Positions 62,001 through 64,000 of a stretch of 64,000 nucleotides of DNA are shown piece after piece. The DNA is from Tyto alba (Eukaryota; Chordata; Aves; Strigiformes; Tytonidae), in the NCBI RefSeq assembly GCF_018691265.1, contig NW_024881295.1, forward strand, positions 16,601,904-16,665,903, given 5' to 3'. The notes beneath the pieces were generated by a model. That model made no database searches and was not told where the DNA came from. It was given only the letters and a program-made list of their open reading frames with translations. The translations under genes and the position numbers were made by a program. The first letter of the stretch is position 1; each line of letters starts with the position of its first letter.

Positions 62001-62840
62001 CTGAAGGGCATATTTGCAATACAATAGCCATCACACTCTCGCAACACTAAATGAATGCAGGCAGGACAATACAGAAATGAAGTGAGTCAAATACATGGGA
62101 CTTTACATTATGCCATTTAGCACATGGCATATTCGAACCTTCCTAAACACCTCTCAGTCCCAATTCAGACTGGACTAAACGGGTAGCCTAGACTGGCTTG
62201 AGCATCTGGGAGGAACCAGGACAGGACAGCATTTTGTGGGATTTATATGAAGGACAGAGAGGTCACAGAGAAGGCAATGAACAGAAGGACAGAGTAGAAG
62301 CCATGAAGAAGTCACTAGGGGCTTTGAAGAAGCTTCTTGAGTGGAATGGGGTGTCTGGTGTCCTTCTACAGGGCACCTAGAAGAAAGGTCAAACCAGGGA
62401 TTTGAAGCAATGGTTGTGGACAGCCTGTTCCATCAAGGAGAAGGTTGGAGTGAAGGCCTGATTAATAACTTCATTTGCAAGCCTCTCGCTTGCCCACACT
62501 TTCAAACCCAAACCCTTCCACTGAGTTTGCAGGGGAAGCAGTCTGACGATCTTAGATGTGACATCTGTTCTTCTGCTCTCTGTCATCCAGGGTAGTAGGT
62601 CTTGTTCTCAGCCCTGCAAGGGGAGGCCTCTTTTTGTGATGTTGCTTCACTGCCCTGGGCCAGATACTCCATAATAAGGAACTCTCTAAGACATCTAGGG
62701 AGGCACCTATCTTTCTCTCCTGATCCTTGTTCTCTCTTCTCCTTAGGTGATGAGGAGTTGGTCCAGGAATTGCTGTTTGATGCAGTGGTTACCGCACCCA
62801 TGGAGGCCTATTGGACAACACTAGCCCTCAATATGTCCTT
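7924..62840 (+). CDS. CACNA2D4: CACNA2D4, calcium channel alpha2delta-4 subunit (23 exons seen, 3' end outside window)
   Basis: Coding exons: 7924-8013, 12160-12241, 18903-19019, 20519-20578, 22164-22326, 24550-24681, 26461-26521, 27102-27252, 28846-28920, 30166-30255, 38424-38537, 39659-39737, 41831-41964, 44979-45056, 46351-46431, 48843-48917, 50318-50404, 53974-54045, 58196-58257, 58939-59006, 59142-59187, 60638-60735, 62747-62840. All introns are GT-AG and exons 2-23 (2,019 nt) read through without a stop. The protein is an extracellular, glycosylated auxiliary subunit that promotes trafficking and gating of high-voltage-activated calcium channels; in mammals it partners CaV1.4 in photoreceptors. 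Seen here: signal peptide, VWA_N, VWA with MIDAS, and the start of the Cache region. The delta part and GPI-anchor end lie outside. Paralogue choice rests on near-identity to alpha2delta-4 as I remember it, for example the exon 3, 8, 13 and 16 motifs. Exon 1 carries an apparent one-base insertion. Confidence 0.95.
8014..12159 (+). other. CACNA2D4 intron 1
   Basis: 4,146 bp, donor gtaagt. The first part is still GC-rich. CA/TG-rich simple sequence occurs near 8690-8770. A 7-bp inverted pair AATCCTT/AAGGATT lies at 9175-9189. A 201-codon open frame at 10003-10608 has no recognisable domain and is probably chance. No nested gene seen. Confidence 0.8.
12160..12241 (+). CDS. CACNA2D4: CACNA2D4 exon 2
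   Basis: The acceptor is a T-rich tract ending in ttttag and the donor is gtatgc. The first base completes Thr30; the exon then encodes residues 31-57, starting [10 protein letters not shown] and ending SGSLLLQK. This is the start of the mature alpha2 chain before the VWA_N domain and resembles mammalian alpha2delta-4 closely. It ends in phase 0. Only the frame that starts at the second base is open; the frame entered from the uncorrected signal-peptide frame hits TAA at 12211. Confidence 0.95.
14572..14632. repeat. Two adjacent perfect inverted repeats (hairpins)
   Basis: TCCCTGGGACT (14572-14582) pairs perfectly with AGTCCCAGGGA (14591-14601) across an 8-nt loop. Ten bases later ATTTCCCTGG (14611-14620) pairs perfectly with CCAGGGAAAT (14623-14632) across two bases. 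Both share the core TCCCTGG, so alternative pairings between the two are also possible. Confidence 0.85.
16823..16867 (+). repeat. TTTG-rich simple repeat
   Basis: Runs of T broken by single or paired G, about 45 bp, inside intron 2. Confidence 0.8.
18903..19019 (+). CDS. CACNA2D4: CACNA2D4 exon 3 (VWA_N region)
   Basis: It encodes residues 58-96: KYKDVEP, then [19 protein letters not shown], then RKVEAVE. It is phase 0 at both ends, with donor gtatga. The charged, probably helical EVDGLELV...RKVEAV segment is typical of the alpha2delta N-terminal region. The acceptor is a tandem TAG-AAG (18900-18905), so use of the second AG would drop Lys58 without a frameshift. Confidence 0.96.
19020..20518 (+). 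other. CACNA2D4 intron 3
   Basis: 1,499 bp of unremarkable sequence. I see no repeat, RNA gene or coding feature. Confidence 0.8.
20519..20578 (+). CDS. CACNA2D4: CACNA2D4 exon 4 (VWA_N region)
   Basis: This 60-nt, phase-0 exon encodes residues 97-116, starting [15 protein letters not shown]. Asn112-Ser-Ser is an N-glycosylation sequon. The acceptor is tgcattag and the donor gtaagt. A second AG two bases downstream would break the frame, which fixes the start at 20519. Confidence 0.95.
20579..22163 (+). other. CACNA2D4 intron 4
   Basis: 1,585 bp. Nothing recognised except the T/C-rich tract before exon 5. Confidence 0.8.
22164..22326 (+). CDS. CACNA2D4: CACNA2D4 exon 5 (VWA_N region)
   Basis: It encodes residues 117-170 plus the first base of Asp171. 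It begins [15 protein letters not shown], passes VELGDEF, and ends QLPTNVYNK. Asn155-Thr-Thr is a sequon. The acceptor is catcaacag and the donor gtaagg. The LPTNVYNK end is a strongly conserved segment of the region before the VWA domain. Confidence 0.96.
22327..24549 (+). other. CACNA2D4 intron 5
   Basis: 2,223 bp. Several chance open frames occur between about 22800 and 23850; none shows family motifs. A long T/C-rich tract precedes exon 6. Confidence 0.8.
24550..24681 (+). CDS. CACNA2D4: CACNA2D4 exon 6 (VWA_N region)
   Basis: It completes Asp171, encodes residues 172-214 and gives the first base of Gly215. Key segments are [28 protein letters not shown] and TGFFRLYPG. The [14 protein letters not shown] block corresponds to LLWQVFGSATGLAR in alpha2delta-1 and is diagnostic for the family. 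The acceptor follows a long T/C-rich tract ending in cccccacag; the donor is gtaaaa. Confidence 0.96.
25310..26056 (+). mobile_element. CR1 LINE, 5'-truncated avian copy
   Basis: The sequence carries the hallmark avian CR1 3' body: AGAAGGACTTGGGG, CAACCATGCCCTTGGCTGC, TTCAGCCTGGAGAAGAGAAG, CTTATAGCGGCCTTCCAGTA, AGGTTGGACGGGGCTTTGAG, GGTTGGAACTAGATGGTCTT. It ends with the CCATTCTATGAG octamer-type terminus. It is the 3' part only, as is usual for CR1, and lies in the same direction as the host gene. The 5' edge is approximate. Confidence 0.93.
25335..25631 (+). pseudogene. CR1 ORF2 remnant (C-terminal end of the reverse transcriptase ORF)
   Basis: The open stretch has the CR1 motifs [34 protein letters not shown] and LEHVQRR, then runs into TGA at 25629-25631 after a one-base loss around 25614-25622. 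The next frame continues with [14 protein letters not shown] and [18 protein letters not shown] until a second shift near 25755. It is dead and far from full length. The Met-started frame from 25248 includes non-CR1 sequence at its start. Confidence 0.88.
26461..26521 (+). CDS. CACNA2D4: CACNA2D4 exon 7 (VWA_N to VWA junction)
   Basis: A 61-nt exon that completes Gly215, encodes residues 216-234 ([19 protein letters not shown]) and gives two bases of Trp235. The acceptor is ctcccttcag and the donor gtaaga. The CRNRGWY stretch aligns with the VRRRPWY motif of alpha2delta-1, whose Arg triplet is needed for gabapentin binding. Arg-Asn-Arg-Gly here agrees with gabapentin-insensitive alpha2delta-4. 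Confidence 0.95.
26522..27101 (+). other. CACNA2D4 intron 7
   Basis: 580 bp, nothing recognised beyond splice signals. Confidence 0.8.
27102..27252 (+). CDS. CACNA2D4: CACNA2D4 exon 8 (VWA domain, MIDAS)
   Basis: It completes Trp235 and encodes residues 236-285. [15 protein letters not shown] is the first strand of the VWA domain, followed by the MIDAS signature DVSGSM (Asp251, Ser253, Ser255). The segment [20 protein letters not shown] follows, and the exon ends VNIIA. The complete DxSxS motif implies intact metal coordination, which in this family is needed for channel trafficking. The acceptor is tttttatgaag and the donor gtaagt. Confidence 0.97.
27253..28845 (+). other. CACNA2D4 intron 8
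   Basis: 1,593 bp, nothing recognised; a short G-run then A-run lies near 28577-28592. Confidence 0.8.
28846..28920 (+). CDS. CACNA2D4: CACNA2D4 exon 9 (VWA domain)
   Basis: A 75-nt exon, phase 0 at both ends, encoding residues 286-310: [20 protein letters not shown] then RDNRE. It is a core VWA segment; the family has YND/FNS at the first position. The acceptor is a strong pyrimidine tract ending ttttcag and the donor gtgagt. Confidence 0.96.
28921..30165 (+). other. CACNA2D4 intron 9
   Basis: 1,245 bp. A TTTTG-rich simple repeat lies at 29807-29834. A 169-codon open frame at 29191-29700 shows no domain and is probably chance. Confidence 0.8.
30166..30255 (+). CDS. CACNA2D4: CACNA2D4 exon 10 (VWA domain)
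   Basis: A 90-nt exon, phase 0, encoding residues 311-340: [17 protein letters not shown] then [13 protein letters not shown]. It corresponds to the VWA segment around KGxxxxxxAL. The acceptor is ctcttcttgccag and the donor gtaaga. The largest intron in the window (8,168 bp) follows. Confidence 0.96.
30256..38423 (+). other. CACNA2D4 intron 10 (largest in window)
   Basis: 8,168 bp. Bases 30640-31370 and 36720-37030 are unusually rich in loosely repeated GTA/GAT/GTG trinucleotides. A TA/TG/CA-rich stretch lies at 34070-34200. I recognise no nested gene, mobile element or RNA gene. Confidence 0.75.
34070..34200. repeat. TA/TG/CA-rich simple sequence
   Basis: Interrupted alternating purine-pyrimidine sequence with TATATAT, GTGTGTACATATATG and CACACAC segments. 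Confidence 0.7.
38424..38537 (+). CDS. CACNA2D4: CACNA2D4 exon 11 (VWA domain)
   Basis: A 114-nt, phase-0 exon for residues 341-378. [20 protein letters not shown] is followed by [22 protein letters not shown] supplies the later conserved VWA Asp359. The acceptor is ctctctctctgtag. The donor, gtttgt, is less good than most in the gene. Confidence 0.96.
38538..39658 (+). other. CACNA2D4 intron 11
   Basis: 1,121 bp. It contains the A-run and AAAC repeat at 38860-38907. Nothing else recognised. Confidence 0.8.
38860..38907 (+). repeat. Poly-A followed by (CAAA)n
   Basis: A run of 14 A is followed by CAAA units and irregular CAA units. No transposon body was recognised next to it, so I call it simple sequence. 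Confidence 0.9.
39659..39737 (+). CDS. CACNA2D4: CACNA2D4 exon 12 (VWA domain)
   Basis: It encodes residues 379-404 and one base of Gly405. [14 protein letters not shown] and VKWIACNNK are recognisable; the family has [11 protein letters not shown] in alpha2delta-4 and VRVFTFSVGQ in alpha2delta-1. The acceptor is cttgttcccag. The donor AAAG|gtgctg is weak, but phase and homology leave no better site nearby. Confidence 0.95.
39738..41830 (+). other. CACNA2D4 intron 12
   Basis: 2,093 bp. It holds a short degenerate tandem repeat at 41628-41671. Nothing else recognised. Confidence 0.8.
41628..41671 (+). repeat. Degenerate tandem repeat, three units of 14-16 bp
   Basis: Units start ACAGAAACGTGTGC, ACAGAAACATGTGTTC and ACAGAAGCTTGTGG. 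They lie about 160 bp before exon 13. Confidence 0.6.
41831..41964 (+). CDS. CACNA2D4: CACNA2D4 exon 13 (end of VWA domain)
   Basis: It completes Gly405 and encodes residues 406-449: [36 protein letters not shown], then TEAYMDSA. This is the end of the VWA domain and the linker to the Cache region. The acceptor is tttctccatgaag and the donor gtaagg. The exon ends in phase 0. Confidence 0.96.
41965..44978 (+). other. CACNA2D4 intron 13
   Basis: 3,014 bp. CATTCATC-rich simple sequence occurs around 43635-43680. Nothing else recognised. Confidence 0.75.
44979..45056 (+). CDS. CACNA2D4: CACNA2D4 exon 14 (start of Cache region)
   Basis: A 78-nt, phase-0 exon encoding residues 450-475: [20 protein letters not shown] then SKKNET. 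Asn473-Glu-Thr is a sequon. TVAMPVFSK corresponds to GTLPVFN in alpha2delta-1, an early strand of the Cache-like region. The acceptor is gttctgtggcag and the donor gtgagt. Confidence 0.95.
45057..46350 (+). other. CACNA2D4 intron 14
   Basis: 1,294 bp, much of it a probable old CR1-like repeat (about 45310-46130). The remainder is plain intron. Confidence 0.75.
45310..46130 (-). repeat. Ancient CR1-like element, inverted
   Basis: The order of segments fits an old inverted CR1 repeat. These are CAGACTCATAAAGTTTCAGGC, GAAGAGATCATTACCTTGTC, TTTCTCTACTAGGTTAGAAAG, GCAATAAAGTCAAACCTGTC, TTGAGTAATTTAGGTGTCTG and TTTTCTGTACCATTTCTAATTCC. They recall the common sauropsid copies (CATAGATTTCAAGGCCAGAAGG ... 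CTGAGTAATTTAGGTGTCTC ... CTTTTCTGTACCCTCTCC). It is heavily mutated with no coding left. The outer edge near 46130 is a guess. Confidence 0.55.
46351..46431 (+). CDS. CACNA2D4: CACNA2D4 exon 15 (Cache region)
   Basis: An 81-nt, phase-0 exon for residues 476-502: [20 protein letters not shown] then KLAPRYK. ILGVxGxDVxLxxLxxLxPRY is a family block. The acceptor is ctttgtttttaag and the donor gtaaga. Confidence 0.96.
46432..48842 (+). other. CACNA2D4 intron 15
   Basis: 2,411 bp. It contains an imperfect hairpin at 46869-46960. Nothing else recognised. Confidence 0.8.
46869..46960. repeat. Imperfect inverted repeat with inner stem
   Basis: GAGAGCCAACTTTTCT (46869-46884) pairs with AGAAAGTTGGCTCTC (46946-46960) with one unpaired T. 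Directly inside, TTCATGC (46885-46891) pairs with GCATGAA (46916-46922), leaving a 23-nt bulge on the 3' side. Confidence 0.8.
48843..48917 (+). CDS. CACNA2D4: CACNA2D4 exon 16 (Cache region)
   Basis: A 75-nt, phase-0 exon for residues 503-527: [20 protein letters not shown] then DLRPL. GYAFxxxxNGYILxHPxL is the classic Cache strand-turn-strand signature (GYYFAIDPNGYVLLHPNL in alpha2delta-1). The acceptor is ctctttctccag and the donor gtatgt. Confidence 0.97.
48918..50317 (+). other. CACNA2D4 intron 16
   Basis: 1,400 bp. Short TG/CA-rich sequence lies near 49070-49180. Nothing else recognised. Confidence 0.8.
50318..50404 (+). CDS. CACNA2D4: CACNA2D4 exon 17
   Basis: An 87-nt, phase-0 exon for residues 528-556: [20 protein letters not shown] then VEWEDQDEI. 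The Lys-rich stretch followed by [14 protein letters not shown] is close to mammalian alpha2delta-4; the last residues (DEI) are the variable part. The acceptor is aaataaataccag behind a pyrimidine tract at 50276-50304. The donor is gtgagt. Confidence 0.95.
51605..51624 (+). repeat. (AAC)n microsatellite
   Basis: Five AAC units in a row flanked by A. Confidence 0.8.
52112..52184 (+). repeat. A-rich (AAAAC)n simple repeat
   Basis: A 73-bp run of A with regular single C every four to five bases and an 18-A or longer stretch in the middle. It is prone to length error in assembly. Confidence 0.9.
53974..54045 (+). CDS. CACNA2D4: CACNA2D4 exon 18
   Basis: A 72-nt, phase-0 exon for residues 557-580: [19 protein letters not shown] then PMDKG. 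Family members have [24 protein letters not shown]. The acceptor is cttcacctctgcag and the donor gtaaga. Confidence 0.96.
54046..58195 (+). other. CACNA2D4 intron 18
   Basis: 4,150 bp. It holds a probable old CR1-like fragment (55500-55770), a GC-rich segment (56440-57245) whose end is CpG-rich, and an AT-rich stretch with TTTGAAA-like words (57440-57620). A 210-codon open frame at 56435-57067 lies in the GC-rich part and has no recognisable domain. Confidence 0.75.
55500..55770 (-). repeat. Possible ancient CR1-like fragment, inverted
   Basis: GAAGCTGTTTCAAGTGCTTTATATAAACCCAGATACATTGCATATC and the following GAAAGCAATCAGGGGTTTCC-like and AAGATCTATTCTTTG parts recall old inverted CR1 copies. 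Those read TCAAAAGCCTTACTAAAGTC, then CAAATTGGTTTGACATGA, then TTATTCTTGACAAATCC. Strongly diverged, ends uncertain. Confidence 0.4.
58196..58257 (+). CDS. CACNA2D4: CACNA2D4 exon 19
   Basis: It encodes residues 581-600 ([20 protein letters not shown]) plus two bases of Ser601. The [11 protein letters not shown] block is characteristic of the family. The acceptor is tgctcttattccag and the donor gtgagc. Confidence 0.96.
58258..58938 (+). other. CACNA2D4 intron 19
   Basis: 681 bp, AT-rich, nothing recognised. Confidence 0.8.
58939..59006 (+). CDS. CACNA2D4: CACNA2D4 exon 20
   Basis: It completes Ser601, encodes residues 602-623 ([15 protein letters not shown] then GNTSVEE) and gives one base of Gly624. 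Asn618-Thr-Ser is a sequon. [14 protein letters not shown] is conserved across alpha2delta proteins. The acceptor is cttcctgcctgcag and the donor gtaggt. Confidence 0.96.
59142..59187 (+). CDS. CACNA2D4: CACNA2D4 exon 21
   Basis: A 46-nt exon that completes Gly624, encodes residues 625-638 ([14 protein letters not shown]) and gives two bases of Trp639. It is flanked by the shortest intron in the window (135 bp) on its left. The acceptor is gatctggtttcag and the donor gtaagt. Confidence 0.95.
59188..60637 (+). other. CACNA2D4 intron 21
   Basis: 1,450 bp, nothing recognised. A minus-strand open frame at 60167-60634 (155 codons) has no family motif. Confidence 0.75.
60638..60735 (+). CDS. CACNA2D4: CACNA2D4 exon 22
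   Basis: It completes Trp639, encodes residues 640-671 ([20 protein letters not shown], then [12 protein letters not shown]) and gives one base of Cys672. [25 protein letters not shown] is conserved in the alpha2delta-3 and -4 pair. The acceptor is cccctccccaccag and the donor gtgagt. Confidence 0.96.
60736..62746 (+). other. CACNA2D4 intron 22
   Basis: 2,011 bp, nothing recognised beyond splice signals. Confidence 0.8.
62747..62840 (+). CDS. CACNA2D4: CACNA2D4 exon 23 (last exon in window)
   Basis: It completes Cys672 and encodes residues 673-702: [20 protein letters not shown] then [10 protein letters not shown]. It then gives two bases (TT) of codon 703. Asn700-Met-Ser is a sequon. The donor is gtaagt; reading through would give Leu and a TAA stop at once, which supports splicing here. 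The next coding segment, an SEHVVDMAFLGTRAG-like block in mammals, is not found before 64000. Confidence 0.95.
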
Positions 62841-64000
62841 GTAAGTCTGTGAAAAATGAGTATGAGTAAAATGCCATTGAAGAAGCATCTCTAGATGCTA
62901 TGGGCTTATGCAGTGCCTGAAACAGTCACAGATCCTTATATGGCATATAAGAAACTTTAGAAATAGCTCAATAGCTTTAGAAATAACTCAAAAAGTGTCT
63001 CTCATGAGTGGACTCCAGAAGGTTGGGCCTTCTCAAGGGAGCCTTTAGTTTGGTGAGTTTGTCTGAATATCACCGGAGGACAGCAGTTGTTCAGATGTGT
63101 CACTGCAAAGGGTGTTCAGCACCAGTTTTTTGCAGCATCTAACTCAGAAGCACTGCATTTGCCTCTGTAGTTGACAGAATTTGGTTATCTGAGGGCATCT
63201 GAGATAATTTCAGTTTAAAGTTATTATGAGTTATTTCTGCATGCATCGGTTATCCCTTTGAATAGCCACAGCCTGCTTTGGCTTGACTTTCCATATGACT
63301 ATAGCAGAAGCTCCATCCCAGGTCGCAAGGAATTTTCTCCCTTACCAGCAGCGAAGAAAAGAAAGTTTGATCTTGTCTCTGTTGTTGATGCCTTCAGATT
63401 AAGCCTCAGGAAGGGGTGGACAGGCTGGCTTCAGTAAACAACCTTCTACTTTATTATTTTCAGAGAGGCACCTTTCACTTGTAGTATCTAGTATCATGTC
63501 ACACAGATCTACTTTGAGCAGACAACATGCTACTTACATAGATGTGTGGCCACAGGACTCCTGTCCCCATTTCAGTTACCAGTATCCCTACCACTAACAG
63601 AGCTTGAGCTGATGGCAATCATGCTAGGACACCCAATTATCAGCACATCTTTAAATGGCTACACTAACACACAGCCCTCACTTTAAGGCCACTGCACTGC
63701 AGCAGGCTCTCCACCATGTATCTGTCCCACCTGTGCCCTTGATACCTCCAGCAAAATGTGTCTGAATTAATCTACTGTTTCAGAATCAGACTGCTAGCCT
63801 GCTCATCCCCTTCATGCCTGAGACAGCCACTCTCTCTCTGCAGTCCCTCTCCCTTACTTCAGCCTCATGCAGACAGCCTGGAGCAGGGCTAGCAAGAGGA
63901 GAGGAGCTTATAGTCCACTTAGAAGAAAATTAAATGAACAAACTTCAAAGACGTGAATCTAGGCAGAGGTCTAAGCCTGCCAACTGTTAGCCAGAAACAA
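62841..64000 (+). other. CACNA2D4 intron 23 (partial)
   Basis: Starts with gtaagt and runs to the window edge. I found no match to the next expected coding block and no repeat. Confidence 0.8.

Noticed and set aside
62841..64000. Search for the LRTM2 gene, which is nested in CACNA2D4 in mammals
   Set aside because: No leucine-rich repeat coding is seen here or in the other introns; it would be expected further downstream.
1..64000. A new multi-gene system, tRNA/rRNA genes or viral insertions
   Set aside because: Apart from one vertebrate gene and CR1-type repeats, I see no cloverleaf, rRNA match, paired LTRs or gene cluster.

Overview
The window is vertebrate nuclear DNA, almost certainly from a bird. 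It carries most of one large, intron-rich gene on the plus strand: CACNA2D4, the alpha2delta-4 auxiliary subunit of voltage-gated calcium channels. The bird call rests on a 5'-truncated CR1 LINE at about 25310-26056, with the usual avian CR1 3' body and an ATTCTATG-type end, on several older CR1-like fragments, and on fairly compact introns. The species cannot be told from the sequence.

Layout. Bases 1 to about 7500 are upstream sequence in which I recognise no exon. A CpG-rich block at about 7530-7923 is the likely proximal promoter and 5' UTR. Exon 1 (7924-8013) encodes the signal peptide and the first mature residues. Exons 2 to 23 (12160 to 62840) follow in order. All introns are GT-AG, every phase is compatible, and exons 2-23 contain no stop. 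Together they encode roughly the first 700 residues of a protein that is about 1,100 residues long in mammals. The remaining exons lie beyond the right edge, which falls inside intron 23.

Domains. In order: signal peptide (exon 1), the N-terminal VWA_N region (exons 2-7), the VWA domain (exons 8-13) with MIDAS residues Asp251, Ser253 and Ser255 in exon 8 and Asp359 in exon 11, then the first Cache-type region and what follows it (exons 14-23). The Arg triplet that forms part of the gabapentin site in alpha2delta-1 is Arg-Asn-Arg here, as expected for alpha2delta-4. In mammals this protein works with CaV1.4 at photoreceptor ribbon synapses.

Main oddity. Exon 1 as written has one base too many. 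The signal-peptide frame and the frame joined to exon 2 differ by +1, and the break falls in GGGCCC at 7986-7991. Removing one C restores the family sequence. This is an assembly or sequencing indel, a real frameshift allele, or a sign that the true first exon lies elsewhere. The second point of interest is three CRX/OTX-type motifs (TAATCC/GGATTA) at 7494-7582, which would fit a photoreceptor promoter.

I found no RNA genes, CRISPR arrays, operons or unknown multi-gene system. The other long open frames look like chance frames in GC-rich intron or flanking DNA. Family comparisons are from memory, and no search was run.
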